DNA from: Zhengitettix transpicula
Taxonomy: Eukaryota; Arthropoda; Insecta; Orthoptera; Tetrigidae
Assembly (NCBI GenBank): GCA_037074705.1
Contig: CM073594.1
Location: 74,696,509-74,760,508, forward strand
Reading direction: 5' to 3'
Length of the DNA stretch: 64,000 bases
Both the position numbers and the translations under genes were made by a program. Below the pieces are notes generated by a model. It was not told the DNA's origin. It saw only the letters and a program-made list of their open reading frames with translations, and did not search any database. Shown one piece after another: positions 11,180 to 23,857 of the stretch (position 1 is its first letter; each line of letters starts with the position of its first letter).

Positions 11180-12330
11180 GCTTTGGGCATGATTGCTGGA
11201 GGGGTGGGGCGGGTTGGGGGGGGGGGGGTACTTCTCCCCGCTCGCTCGCTGCCATTCATTCGTTCGTTCATTCATTTAAAGCCGTCGCTCTTTCCCGACG
11301 CCTCCGTTAATTTTCCAGAGCGCGTCACAAAAGGCAAAGGCAAAGCGTCAGCGGTCGTCGCAGCCCCCCGTTCGCTCGCTCAGCCACCCACAAAAGCGAA
11401 AGCCCGCCCGCCAAAAAGCGTCGAAGCGGTGCGTGACGTATTGTGTTCTCTCGGAAGGGTGGCGAGATTTTTTAAGGCTGTCAACGACGCCTCCCCACCC
11501 CTTCTTTTTCTTACGTCTCCTCCAGATTAAAAGAAGGCGCCGCAGCCACCACCACTGTGGTGGTGTGGGTTTTGTGCCAGTTTATCTGAAGAGCAGGGGA
11601 GGATGGAAAGAAACGGAATGACAAGGGGGAGCACAGAGAGAGAGAAAGCAGCAACTGTTGGGAAGCAAATAGGGGGCAAGGGATGGTGGAGTGCGTTCCC
11701 GAGTGATCGATTTTGCACTGCTGAAGACGACGGCGCGGAGGAGAGATTAAGAAAGGCGGTGTGGGGGAAAAGGTTTTGCAGAAGCAGCAGCATTGAGATG
11801 AAAAGACGCACACACACACACACGCACACAGAGAAAGAGAAAGGCCGTAGTTTTGCAGAATTCAGTAAAGTCAAGGGGGACGTGGTAGATAAGAGAGGTG
11901 GAATCCCCCGCGCCGTGGCTATTAAGAGGGAAGCGAGGTGTAACCTCACACAAAAGATGACCACGACCCCGAGGACGAGATGGGGGTCGTAGCTCACTCG
12001 GACACCCTCTTTAAGTGCGTTACACGTGTCAGTGATAGACGTTCATGTGTGCCACGGTGAAGGGATTGAAAGGAGGAAAGAAAGGGTGAACAACGAACGA
12101 ACGACGAATGAAAACGACTCTCGCTCGGCGCTGACACAGCAGAAGTCGCGGCGCAAGTGAAAAATACGTGCGTCCCGGTGGTGCATTGTTCAAAGGGAGA
12201 GCGATAAATTGAGGTTATTTCCAATTCACGCGTTCGCACAAAAAAATAAAATAAAAGGCAAGGGGTGAAAAGAAGTGAATAAAAAAAGTTTCTGGCGGGG
12301 ACCGACGGAAGGGAAAGGGAAACGAGAAAA
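11180..12330. promoter_or_regulatory. CpG-rich promoter-like block
   Basis: A sharp change from AT-rich surroundings to GC- and CpG-rich DNA. It has CGCTCGCTCGCT and CGTTCGTTCATTC direct repeats, a G run at 11216-11229 and a (CA)n tract at 11809-11830. Long open frames exist on both strands, as expected of GC-rich DNA, and none resembles a known family. Position just upstream of the candidate exon at 12576 suggests a promoter plus untranslated first exon on the plus strand. This is inference. Confidence 0.4.
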
Positions 12331-12575
12331 TTGAAAAAGATTCGATCCCTCAGCGGCAGTAAAGAACTGGATAGACAAACAAAAATTGTTCAGATTGGAA
12401 ATAGATAATTTTTGATGAGGAAATAAAATACAAAAATCGGCTCGAACGATTTAAGATAATCAGTGTTATACGTAACTGGAGAAGTGTACGAATTAGCCAG
12501 GATGGCCAAGTGTAAGTACAGAAATGCAAAAGTTGTAATTAGCGGAGTCATGAAAGTCTCGTTTGCGCTTTGTAG

Positions 12576-12669
12576 ATCCAAACACGTGGATTAGCGACGG
12601 CGACTTCGCGAGGGACGGGATTCATCTGATCCGGGCGGGTTCAACCAACTGGCCCTACTTCAGCGTCAG
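12576..12669 (+). CDS. Candidate internal coding exon, unknown protein
   Basis: Bounded by a pyrimidine-containing acceptor (GTTTGCGCTTTGTAG) and an exact consensus donor (CAG|GTAAGT) 94 bp later. Only one plus frame is open throughout. It completes a split codon and then reads PNTWISDGDFARDGIHL followed by IRAGSTNWPYFSVR. Its CpG-rich composition contrasts with the intron-like AT-rich flanks. I do not recognise the protein; the ARDGIHL..AG phrase alone does not assign a family. A second strong donor (AAG|GTAAGT) at 12751/12752, after a possible acceptor near 12712, may mark a further ~40 bp exon or an alternative donor. It is probably part of a multi-exon gene whose other exons are not identified here. 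Confidence 0.4.
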
Positions 12670-12876
12670 GTAAGTGCGACGGACACCGCTGGACACACTG
12701 AGCACCTGACAGCGGGATCGAGATGGGATTCAAGACGAGTATGCAGAAGGTAAGTCACTAGTATTATTGCGGGCAAATTGCAGAAGGATCGTGAACAAGG
12801 CAATCGAATTTTGAATTTAGTAGACTAACATAACCCGGATGACATTGTAGCTACTTTCTTGTGAATTATTTTTTTT

Positions 12877-13217
12877 AGAGTTACAGGCTACAAGAGGATA
12901 ATCCACATGGTGGCAACTCCCCTTTAATAGCATAGGAAGGGATTGCAAAGGATAGAGGAAGGTAGCTAAGGGTTAACTAGGGCCCCCGGGCTATGGTTTA
13001 AAGATCCTACCCGGCATTCGACTAAAAGTGATGCAGGACAAACCCTAGAAAACCTGCATCAGGTAGATCGGGCATTGGATACTTGTCCCACGCCCTTCCG
13101 ATAGCGGGAGAGGGGACGCAGCATTTCCTTCGTGCCTCGACTAGTTTAGGAGGCAGCTGGCCGACTGTTCCACTGGGAACGTACACCTCTTAAAACATAC
13201 ACATCTTAAAACAGGGG
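12877..13217 (-). repeat. R500 retroposon copy, internally deleted
   Basis: Minus-strand copy with the usual T-run before GGCTAC. It lacks parts of the middle, including a stretch after GGGATTGCAAAGG and another after the GGCCGACTGTTCCA landmark. It abuts the CR1-like LINE that starts near 13218. Confidence 0.75.
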
Positions 13218-16045
13218 AAATGATGATATCACTTAAATGGGAGAAAGGGAGGAGTGGAGGAATTATCATACACGTAAAAAATATTTACATTAGCGGGGAC
13301 AGTGAACACGAATTTCTAGAGGTTGAAATAATTTATATACATTCTAACAAAGTTACGTGGATTATCGGAGTCCTTAGACTGCCCAACAATGATCAGAGAA
13401 CATTAAGAGATTTTACGGAAAAGCATATGCCAATTAACACATGCATAGTCATAGCTGGGGATTTCGATATACCGAATGTTGATTGAGAAGGAAAAGCAAT
13501 TCTTTACGATTGTAAATTATTTTATTTTGGGTCACGGGATTCTCTCAGATTTCAAAGGGACATACGAGAATGAATTAATTGCTTGACATATCCTTGCTAA
13601 AACCAGCCGAACTATTTATAAATTCTGAAGTTGTACCTGGATCACTGCGCAGTGGTATTGGAGGTCAGGTATGACAACGGCAAAACTAAGCAAAAGTTAA
13701 CTGAAGGGAAAATAAGTATTTTAATGCGACAAAGCGGCTGTGTTAGTTTTCAGGAAATTTCTACGGGAAAAATATGTCGTTTGGGCAACTACTGGCAACT
13801 CCGTAAATGAGTGCTGGGAAAATTTATAATCTATCATTATCCAAGGCATTCAAAGATACGTTCCGGTTAAGCATTTAAAGCAAAATGCTAACCCCGAATA
13901 CTACAATCGGGTAATCAGAAGATTCAAATGGGAAGTTACGCTATTACACTGGCTCAAAAGTGAAAACGAAGAAATTAATAATAGAGTCAAAAAACTAAAT
14001 AAAGAATTAATTGTGAAAAATAAATTTGCAGAAGAAAATTACTTAAAAAAATCTTTTTAATACTAATAGAAATGGTTAGGAAGCTTTGTATAAATACAAC
14101 AGGAGACGCACTAATTGACGTTAAAAACATAATTATTATACAAGATAAATAAAATGCAGACAGATTTGCAAAATATTTTGGAACAGTTTTCAGCGAAAAT
14201 ACTTCCGTACCTTCGTGTAGAGACACAATCTCAAATAACACGTCCACAATTAAATTTAAAACTACCACACCAAGACGGAATGTACAGAAAAATAAGCCTC
14301 ATAAATCAGTGGGACCAGTTGGTATTTTCTGAGAAGTGATTAAGTAAGGCGGAGAAGCCATGGTTACGTACCTAAAGCGCATCTTTTGAAATTTCGGTCA
14401 ACAATACTGTCGTTCCATCCGATTATAAAATAGCGACAGTAGTGCTGGATATATCCTGGACAACATGGATTTAGACCGGAGGAAGAATAGACACAGTAGT
14501 TATAGACTTCTCGAAGGCTTTCGATGTAGTAACGCACAATATTTTGTTACCAAAACTTGTCAAGGAAGCCTGTGAAAGAATTCTCTCGCTGGTGAACCTT
14601 CCCAGAGAGATCTGGAGGAGGCTTCCTTTGGGGATGCCTTCACATCTCTCTGGTTCACATCTCGGCCTGATCTGAGAGGTATGTTCCGGGGTCGCAGACC
14701 TTGGGCGTACGGTAAGAGTTGTCCGCTATTCCTATTGGAATAGTCGGCCAGCTGCCTCCTAAACTGGTCAAGGCACGGCGAGGGGAAAGCTGCGAACCCA
14801 CAGAAAAACCCTTTCCCGCCATCGGAAGGGCGTGGGACAAGTACCAAATGCCCGACCTACCTGATGCAGGTTTTTCTACGGTTTTCCCTTCATCACTTTT
14901 AGGCGAATTGCCCGGTAGGATCCTTTAAACCATAGCCCGGGGGCCCTAGTTAACCTTTGGCTACCTTGCTCTACCTTTCTGCATTCCCCATTCGCTCCTT
15001 CTTCTATGTTATAAGAGGGGAGTTGCCACTATGTGGATTACCCTATACATAGCCTGTATATACCTTAAAAAAAGGAATCGGGAATAGACAATCGCTTAAT
15101 TTATTGAGTTATGGAATTTTTGAACAATCGTGTACTTAGAGTTCAGGTAAATGAGGAACAATTCGATTCTATATCCATTACATCCGGTGCACCACAGGGA
15201 AGTCTAATCGGTCCAATAAAGTTCTTTTATGAAAGACCTAAGGACGGGACTATATTCTAAAATTAATCTGCATAGTTTGCAAAATTATACAGAATGTAGA
15301 TGATGAAATCCCTCTACAAACAGATTTAGATCAGATATATCAATAGACAGAAATTAATAAGATGAAAATAAATCCATCTAAGAGTAAAATAATTATTTTA
15401 CAAAAACAAAATGATTATCGCCGGGAAATATAAAATAGGAAACGAAAGAGTGCCTCTAGTTGAAACTTGTATTTATTTAGTCGTTACTATAAATAAGTAA
15501 TTAATCTAGGGCGAGCACGGAAAGGGACGGAGGTCGTTACACTTCTTAAACAGGATTTTGAAGAAAAGTACAAGGCACTTCTCTTGTTAGACCCGTGATT
15601 GAAGTTACACATAAAATTCAGAAACGGGCTGGGGTTTTGTGTGGGCACGAAACTAAATGGGAAACACTCAGTTGATAGGAGGAACAAGGCTACACTTGCT
15701 GCACTCTAAAAGGCTTACACGGACGAACTGGTCTGGACAGAAATAAGCGGCTAAGTATACTCACATTTTTCTCTAAAAACGACCATAATTATAAAATAAA
15801 TGGGCCAAAGAAGGGATGCGGAAAAATATTCCTTTGTAAACAGGGCTGTAACGAACTGCTTTGCTTGCAAGGGTACTAGAGGCTTTCCTTGAGAATACAA
15901 AGGTTTTGAAAACTTAGGTGCTAATGTTATAAAAACAAGGATATTACAATATTTTTAAATTGTTTTATTAATTTATTTTCTGTAATTTATCTTTGCATTT
16001 TATTTTATTTAACTGCCACCCAGACAAATTCCCACCTGTAGTAAT
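13218..16045 (+). pseudogene. Broken CR1-like LINE (endonuclease-reverse transcriptase)
   Basis: Remains of a non-LTR retrotransposon. At 13220-13483 the frame contains GGIIIHVKN, IIGVLRLPNNDQRT and VIAGDFDIPNVD, the endonuclease-domain pattern GDFNxPxxDW. Around 14157-14215 a shifted frame reads ADRFAKYFGTVFSENTS. At 14495-14560 DFSKAFDVVTHNILLPKL is reverse-transcriptase motif A (the family has AFD.V.H). At 15160-15220 FDSISITSGAPQGSLIGP is the SGxPQGSxLGP motif. At 15590-15830 THKIQKRAG, DRRNKATLAALYKAYT and NDHNYKI match the C-terminal tail common in CR1-type elements. Stops and frameshifts are numerous, and the catalytic YxDD box is not evident. It is split by an R500 copy at 14568-15071 and cannot be active. 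Confidence 0.85.
14568..15071 (+). repeat. R500 copy nested in the LINE, with target duplication
   Basis: A full-length copy inserted into the reverse transcriptase region. AAGGAA precedes it (14562-14567) and recurs after its A-tail (15072-15077). Removing it rejoins the LINE frame. This gives the element's outer limits and supports retrotransposition. Confidence 0.85.
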
Positions 16046-16249
16046 AATAAATACAAAATATAGTCATTCGTTTCATTAATGAACAATTAACATGTTATCG
16101 TGGTGAAAGGTTTAAGTATTATAATGAATAATTAACATGGTAATGTGCGGTTTGTTGCAGCTATCAGGTTGTCCATAACAGATATAGCGTACAAATTACA
16201 TTGCATTCATGTAATTAAAGTCCAAGATTTTTATTTTTTTTTATTTTTT
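16046..16249. other. AT-rich spacer
   Basis: Short AT-rich spacer between the LINE and the next R500 copy. Confidence 0.5.
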
Positions 16250-16740
16250 AGGGCAACAGGCTACATGAGGGTGATCCACATTGGGCAACTCCCCTTCAAT
16301 AGCATAGGAAGGGATTTGAAAGGGGGGGATGCGGAAGGGTAGAGGAAGGTAGCCAAGGGTTACTAGGACCCCCGGGCTATGGTTTAAGGATCCTACCCGG
16401 CATTCGCCTAAAGAAATGCAGGGAAAACCCTAGAAAAACCTGCATCGGGTAGGTCGGGCATTTGGTACTTGTCCCACGCCCTTCCGATGACGGGAGAGGA
16501 GTTTGCTGTGGGGACGCAGCTTACCCCTCACCATGCCTTGACCTGTTTAGGAGGCAGCTGGCCGACTATTCCAATAGGAATAGCGGACAACTCTTGCCGT
16601 ATGCCCAAGGTCTGCGACCCCGGAACATTGACCTCTCAAAACAGACCGAGGTGCCTCGGCATGTGGGAACCTTAGTTCAAAAAAACCAGAGAGATGTGAG
16701 AGCATCCCCAAAGGTAGCCCCCGCCAGAGCTCTCTGGAAT
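16250..16740 (-). repeat. R500 retroposon copy, near full length
   Basis: One of the best-preserved copies. The plus strand shows a T-rich tail complement, then GGCAACAGGCTACATG through to CCGCCAGAGCTCTCTGGAA. It can serve as a reference with 19611-20100. Confidence 0.9.
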
Positions 16741-19400
16741 TAGCCGTAAAATTTATAAACATTGGTTAGTAGAAAAGGACTGCAGGTTTTCTTTTAAAAC
16801 GTTTTTCGTAAAGCTCTGGAAGAATTGAGGTTGTGAATGCTGCTATAGTGTTGGATTATAATGTGGTGTTGAGGGCGGTTTTATAACGTCGTTGACTGTA
16901 TGCACGTTAAAGTCACTATGCAGTCTGGTGTTTTCGAAATGCCAAGGACATACTGAAATCATTCTTAGGGGTTTTAGGTGTTGGTTGAGATTGGTTTTAG
17001 CTGCTACTCCCAAAAAGGGGAAGAATATTGCCAGATAGGGCTGATTAGGGAGGTCTGGATTGACTGTAAAGGTCTAGTGCCTCATTAAAGACAGGAATAT
17101 GTTTAAATTGTACAGGAATTTTCTAATTATCTCCCGGAAGTTCAGATTTCTATAACAATAAGAGATTAAGAGAGTAGTAAAGGCTGGACGTGATTGATTG
17201 AAAAATTGGAAAAGAATGAAGCCAAAGTTAGAGAACTATTGTGTGAATTGAAACCGTTACTGACAATAAAACAATACAAAGAAAATTAGAACAAGTTTCA
17301 GACTCACATCGACTACAAGTTTTTTTAAAAAACGTAATTAATAAAATTTAATAAATTATTACAACAGAAGCAAAAATGTAATACCGTCAGAATTATTTTA
17401 AGGAATAATGCAAGGTTATTTAGTTTCAGGAAAATCTGTTAGAAATGAAGGAGATAAGACGAGATGGAGGTAATTAGAAAAATAGGATTGTCGAATATTA
17501 ATGGAAGTATTGACCGAAATTTTTATTGAAATGAGCATAAAGCCATCCTCAATTTATCAAAAGGGTAATAGTCATAAAATTAAAGACTGATAATTTTGCC
17601 AAATTTCTATATGAAAATCGAGATATTACAGTTGAAAAGATAACTGAAAAAATTGGAAATATGAGAGTTCAAGATTGAGGGATGCATTATCGGAAAAGCT
17701 TGTTGAAATGAAGCAGAATAGGCGAAACTGATCAGATTATAAAAAAAAAATATTGTCAAGTTACGGTTTCAAGAGGGCGAAGTAATATTTCGCGGTTGGG
17801 AAGCTAATTTAACCTCAGGAAAATAGTAAAATAATACATAAAATGGACAAGAATTGTCAGCCATGAGAATGTAAGAAATTTTAGACCAAAAATAAGACCA
17901 GATTTAATCAAATCGACAATGACGCACCATTTACAGTTGACGCAGGCCATGGGATGAATAGAAAATAGTCGTATGCGACATTAATAAAATTGAACGGTTG
18001 CGGGGCACCGAGACTAAGAATTTTGAAGTCGAGGTCTGTTGGGAATCTCTAATATCAAAAATGAGAATTTAGGATGAAAAGAAAACATGAAAGAAATGTA
18101 ACAGCAAAAAAGTAAATGTGAAGCTGAAAAGAATTAACGATTTGAAACAAGATGTTTCCTTTTTAAGAGAAAGAAACTAAAAATTTGAATACGTCCTACA
18201 TGCCAAGGTAAATAATAATATAAAATATGTTTGGTCGTGAACCGCTGTTTGAGAAATAAAATGTATAAGGTATTAAAAATATATAAGTGACACGTATTTT
18301 GTGACGTTCCGTGACTGCTGTTTCCCATTTAAATAATTAATTAAGTTACAGATAACGGCCAAGCGTGAAGAAAGGAAGAAAAGAGAGAGAGAGAGAAAAT
18401 AGACAAAGAGAAAACAATGTGCTCACTGTGGCTGTTGCTCATCGCTCACTAACGCAAGAGAAAACGAGAAAGGTGGTAAGGAAAGATAAATGACGACGAC
18501 TTCATGAAACCTAGATTCAAGAGAAATATCCGTAATGGCTAAGTGACGAAGTGAAAAATGATTATGTCGTGATGAACATTAGCTGTATTATCCCTACTCT
18601 TTTTGGGTTTCTGTTAATGAAGTTTCCTTAACCTGATAACTTACTTTTTTTAACCCTTTCTTACGAATTTACAACAAATTTACGGAATCTTCTCCCCCAC
18701 ATTAATACAAAAATCTCAGTAGCCAGAGATAAAATTTTCAATTGGGGGGGGGGGGTGAAATTGATCGAGCAGTATCCCACTAATGGAACCACAGTGAGGG
18801 AGGGGAAAAAATAATGTATTTTTTTAACGTTGGTACTGGAGGAGAGAGACAGTAGTGCTGGGTGAACCACGTTTTCAGAACCGCCAAATGGAAAAAGTGA
18901 TTTTTTTCATTCATTATAAAATCAGTCCCCTCATTATTAACTCGGACTGGTGGGGAGAAAAAAAATCACTTGACCCTGTATCCATAATTGACCCTGCCTC
19001 TCCCACTTACTCTCTTAATGAAAGCTTCCAGCTAATGGATCCATGGAAACCACATCACATCACCAATTCCGCCGTCCCGACCCTCCCTCCTCGTCTGTGC
19101 GAGTGTCGTTGCTGGTGATGGAACTTGATCACTAACTCAGTCACTCAACCAGCCTTTGTCTCCTTGTGGTGGTAATTCGCCCAATTAATATTTTTTATCT
19201 CCTCCCCAACCGCGTTTTCCCGAGTTAGCACTCAGCAAACTACGACGTGGACTTGCTCGTCAGGGGGTTTCCTACCAATACAGACGAAAAACGTGACGCG
19301 AAAAATATTCACAGTGACTGCCATGGTTGAGGTAAAACCATTTATATATTTACATTAGTAAGAAACTCACAGAATAATGTGCACGTATTTATTTGTAATA
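16741..19400. other. Unassigned DNA with A-rich decayed stretch
   Basis: 16.9-18.1 kb is purine-rich on the plus strand with many short frames. It might be an old retroelement gag region, but no motif is readable. A (GA)n tract lies near 18378-18400 and a G run at about 18746-18756. At 19324 ATGGTTGAG is followed by GTAAAA, a weak start-exon possibility. No firm feature is seen. Confidence 0.35.
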
Positions 19401-19580
19401 AACAGGCTACTTTATGGTAGTCCAATTGGTTGCCTCTGTAGTTTAATAGCAGGCAAAAATTAACTAGGGATCCCAGACCACAGTTTAAAGATCATAACCG
19501 ATACGATACTGGAAAACCCGTAGAAAACCTGCATCGGGTAGGTCGGGTTCTTGGTACTTGTTCACGCCCTCACGATAACT
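19401..19580 (-). repeat. Old R500 copy
   Basis: A strongly diverged fragment keeping AACAGGCTAC, TTTAAAGATC and CCTGCATCGGGTAGGTCGGG. It lies just before a much younger copy in the same orientation. Confidence 0.7.
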
Positions 19581-19610
19581 AGAGCAGAGAGTGCTTTTTT
19601 AAAATTTTTT

Positions 19611-20100
19611 TAGGTAACAGGCTACTTGAGGGTAATCCACATGGTGGAAACTCCCCTTTAACAGCATAGGAAGGGATTTGAAAGGTGGGATGCGGAAGGG
19701 TAAAGGAAGGTAGCCAAGGGTTAACTAGGGTCCCCGGGCTATAGTTTAAGGATCCTACCCGGCATTCACCTAAAAGTAATGCAGGACAAACCCTATAAAA
19801 ACCTGCATCAGCTAGGTCGGGCATTTGGTACTTGTCCACGCCCTTCCGATAGCGGGAGGGGAGTTTGCTGTGGGAACGCAGAATTTCCTTCTCCGTGCCT
19901 CGACCTGTTTAGGAGGCAGCTGGCCGACTGTTCCAATGGGAACAGAGAACAACTTTTACCGTTGGCCCAAGGTCTGTGACCCCGGATACAATTCTCAAAA
20001 CAGGCCGAGGTGCCTCGGTATGTGGGAAACTTAGTTCAAAAAACCAGAGAGATGTCAAGGCATCCCCAATGGTAGCCAGCCTCCGCCAGAGCTCTCTAGC
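19611..20100 (-). repeat. R500 retroposon copy, near full length
   Basis: Full-length minus-strand copy starting after a T-run and ending CCGCCAGAGCTCTCTAGC. It differs only slightly from the 16250 copy. Confidence 0.9.
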
Positions 20101-20849
20101 GGAGTTTGTTAGCAAGATAAATAGTAAAATATATTATAAAAGAACATACCAACTACGAGAGATAGAATCTGTATTGCTACTCCTTACCTGAAACATAAAG
20201 AAAAAAGTTTTGGTCATTAAAAAAAAATTAATAGTTTAAACAAGAGTCATAAGTTTCTGAAGAAACAGCTACATTAGTACATAATTTGATATGATGTATG
20301 ATACTCATACAAAATATTAAACGGTTATATAAAAACGGACAAAATGGGAATATAAAAAATAAAATACAGGAGAAAATTTATGAAAGGAACTGGAAATAAG
20401 GAAACAAAGATAATACTTGAAAAGAATATATGATGAAGGTAAAATATAAATGAAGTCAAAACTTTATGTAAAAGCGAGTCATCTCTTAATATTATGAGAA
20501 TAAATTAAAAAATAAAGAATTAATTACTTAATCAGAAACTCCAGAAAATAATAAAATAATTTACTATGAAATATAAAATAAAGTTTTGGAGGAAAAAAGT
20601 GGAAAGAAACGAATATTTTACACGAAAAAATGTTAAGGAAAAGTGGAAAACAGTGGGACGACAGGAGAATATAATAATAGTGTGGCTTTTTACGTCAGGA
20701 ATAAAGATTTTAGAAGATAATGGCATAATAATATAATTATTGCAGTAGTTCGTTGTATCTGTTTTGTTTTCATTTTTCGTTCAATGCTTTTTTTGCTATA
20801 TTCTCAATGTCAAATTACTTATTAAATAAGAAAACCTCTTCTCTATTTG
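20101..20849. other. Unassigned AT-rich DNA
   Basis: Nothing recognised. Confidence 0.5.
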
Positions 20850-21245
20850 ACAGTTAAATGTCTTCATTCTACACCTTAACTATTATTTATTTCATTTCCA
20901 ACAAAACATTGTCCATTCTTGTGTCTGATCTTTACTTTTATGAATTCTCAAATGGCCTCTGATTCTACATTTACCCAGCTATAGATATTACTATTCCTAA
21001 TTCCTTATTTCCTTTCCAGTCCAACATTCATCATTCTTCTGTCTGAAATTCGCTTTTCCGACATCTCAATTGGCCTCTGTTTCTATGTTTTCCCAAGTAT
21101 AGATATTACTATTTCATATATACCTACATTTATCATTCTTGTGTTCAACTTTCACCTATCAAAAGTATCAATTGACCTCTGTTTCTTGGATTACCCTTCT
21201 GTAGATATTACCAAAATATCCTAGATATCTATTCTTCCGAGATCC
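20850..21245. repeat. Degenerate ~110 bp pyrimidine-rich tandem array
   Basis: About three and a half diverged units. TAGATATTAC recurs at about 20982, 21100 and 21202, each preceded by GGCCTCTG/GACCTCTG and a pyrimidine tract. Confidence 0.6.
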
Positions 21246-21531
21246 TAAATTGATATTCTAGACTGAAACTGATACGTCTCGCTCATATAAATTACTTATT
21301 TTCTTTCTCTGCTTTCTTATAACGTCTTTATCACTACAGGTATTATTTTTTTCTGGTGCTTACTTTCTTCAGTCAGTCTAAGAGCAAATCTACGCCTTTT
21401 GAAGAATTTTTATAACACGCGATCATAAAGAAAGCTGTAAACCATCTTCAGAATTCGGATTTACAACTCGCATCCCTCCATTGTGAAATCACCTTCTCAA
21501 CCCTTCATGTTTTTATGGTTTCGAGAAACGC
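21246..21531. other. Unassigned AT-rich DNA
   Basis: Nothing recognised. Confidence 0.5.
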
Positions 21532-21541
21532 ATATATATAT

Positions 21542-22506
21542 TGTAATACTAATTAGAGGTCAGTAATGATTTTAATAATTGGATTGTTAGCGGTAACAAT
21601 TCTTAAAAGACAACAATGTGTCGGCGGGCTTTGTTGTGAGCCGCTAGCACTGTCTAGAACAGTCTGTGATATCGTAGGCGGGAGAGGAAGGAAAATTATT
21701 TCAGAACGAACAGCGTGGCCCAAGTATAAAATTCAACCGAGAAAGTTACAAGTTTTTAAATCCAAGTATAAAGTTTGGACAGCGAGATATTTCGTAAAAA
21801 ACTGCAAAGAGTAATCAAATATTTGCGCCACATTAAGATTCCTACGAGTACTGAGATCAATATTTTCCTCATAAAGACAATGTGTAACAATATGTCTGGC
21901 TGATGATCCGGAGGTGCAGCAGATCCAGTTCCAGGAGAATAATTCAATAACTACGACCGTGTGTTTGACAATCAACTGTAGAGTCAGTGATTCATGGCCT
22001 TTTTAGTGTAAATTGTGTGCCCGAGCCGAGGAATCTAAGTCTGGTACCAGCCGAACATTTTTGTAAGTAGAAACCAAGTTTGTATGCGATAGTTAAAGGT
22101 GTTCGTCAGATTTCGTTCGTCTCATTTTGGTTTTGATTGTTAATTTCTTAATTTATAAATTCTATGATTGTTCTTTACTTATCAAGCCCAGGTAAACGAC
22201 CCTGAGAGAAGAGTTATAAAATTTTTAAACATTGATACTTTAAAGGTACTTAACTTCAGAGAACATGTTATAAATTTCTATTAAATAATAAATGGTATCG
22301 TGAAGTTTAGAGTAGTACTTATTTCTTGATCCTTCCTGTTAAAATAAAATAAATTGTTTCAGAATTATTTATCAATTTAATAAAACTGAAAATTAATTGT
22401 TTAAATAATTCAATAAAATTTGTATGTTAATTAATTGATCGCTTCTTTTATCCATTAAATTTTGGCTTCCACAACGCAATTCATTTAATCAGCTTCCGTT
22501 ATTCAT

Positions 22507-22510
<4 letters not shown>
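21542..22510 (+). mobile_element. TA-flanked TG...CA-type element (copy C)
   Basis: Starts TGTAATACTAATTAGAGG directly after a TATATATATAT tract and stops against the (TA)n at 22510. GGATTGTTAGCGG aligns with the same region of the 54.3 kb element. AAGCCCAGG...GACCCTGAGA is shared with copies D and 1. A degenerate primer-binding-site-like motif, TTTTGGCTTCCACAACGC, lies ~47 bp before the 3' end, as in the other members. An 82-codon open frame at 21566-21814 lies inside the repeat and is not recognised. Confidence 0.5.

Positions 22511-22551
<41 letters not shown>
22510..22551. repeat. (TA)n microsatellite
   Basis: About 20 uninterrupted TA units at the 3' end of the element. Confidence 0.95.
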
Positions 22552-22553
<2 letters not shown>

Positions 22554-23857
22554 AAAAGAAAAGGAGAATTTTCCTTGTTTTCTTAGCAAGTGTTCTACAT
22601 TCATCGCCGTATACACGAAGACGCTCGCACATTTATATATATATACTCGAACTGGGGTTATAAAAATATAATTTACAGCGGGAGAAGCGAAGACGTCGCA
22701 TTAAGGAAGAAATTTATATAAGGAAGGAGGGGAGTAAGGAGAGAAAGAGTCGGGGGATAGTAGATTATCAGCAACTCGAAAAGCCAAGTAGTCAGAATAA
22801 CATCTTTAAGGGAGATATGGCCCTACTTCCGGGAGAGTAATGGCGGGTAATAAATGTCCGAAGAAGTGCGGAGGAAAAGAAGCACTAGCTAGTGCAAGAA
22901 CAGTGCAAAATGAGGGCAAGTCTTCTCCAACCCCCTACATACTGTGCGTCATGGAAACGAGGGAAAATAATAAAACAATTCATTACAGAAGTTATTATTA
23001 TAAAGATTGTTCATCTCGGAGGGTGATTAAGCCACAGGCGACAGAAAGGAACGAAAAAATCGGGGGAAAGTTTAAAAACGGTAAAATGATGCAAACAGTT
23101 ACACTTGATAAAAAAGAAAATTGGCAGCAGTTATTATCGTATAATGACGCTAGACGTAATTTAGAAACGAATGCAAATTATAAGTATTTCAGAGCAATTA
23201 AATTAATGCTTCGAGGGCGCGAACAGGAATAAATTAAAGTCGAGATCTAAAGTAGATCCTTTGGGCACTGCACCATAATATTTAGTCTGCGTATCTACTA
23301 CTCTTATAGACGGTAAGATGATTTGTTAAATACGTTAAAGTGTTAGTAACCCAATGGCAATGCGGTTAACCGTTGCCAATAATTCGAAAAACCACCCTTT
23401 GAATTTAATATTCAGCAAACTATGAAACCTGTGTTACGTCTTGAGTAACTGGAAATGTAATTACGAAAATTAGTTAAAACCTTTTCAGCCATTTCTGAGT
23501 TTGTCCCATTTCAAACCTTCAATATTTTAGAGCCATATTTATATGTAAAATGTATAATTTCCCCAGGTCACTTTTTACAGTGAGATTATTGTGTTACACC
23601 TAACGCCTATTTAATATATTTTATGTTTCTTACCCTAGCATTGAAATAAACGGTAGACCATACCTGTTTTTGATTGGTGATTTTCTCGGCACGTAGCATG
23701 ACACATTTTCCGAGGAGCGAGATTAATACAGTGATATAGAACAACAGTTAAGCACCAGCTCTATGAGGGGAGGATGTGGAGCACTTAATTTAGAATCTCC
23801 GAATAACGGGTTTCTAGAATTTCTTTTAAGGATATCTTTGTAATATCAATGGGCCAA
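22552..23857. other. Unique DNA with an unrecognised 130-codon frame
   Basis: An open frame at 22840-23232 (plus) begins MAGNKCPKKCGGKE and is lysine- and arginine-rich. TATATAAGG lies ~130 bp upstream. I recognise no family or domain and splice sites are not obvious. It could be chance or a small orphan gene. Nothing else is seen. Confidence 0.25.

Noticed and set aside
11183..12239. Several 80-156 codon frames in the CpG-rich block
   Set aside because: They overlap on both strands and in several frames and include homopolymer, serine and proline runs, as expected of GC-rich DNA. No conserved motif.
16547..16762. Frame ELRFPHAEAP...NSRPAAS in three R500 copies
   Set aside because: Same reason: it is repeat-borne, overlaps open frames on the opposite strand and has no domain.
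22840..23232. 130-codon frame MAGNKCPKKC as a confident gene
   Set aside because: No family, no splice or conservation evidence. Kept only as a note in the region entry.
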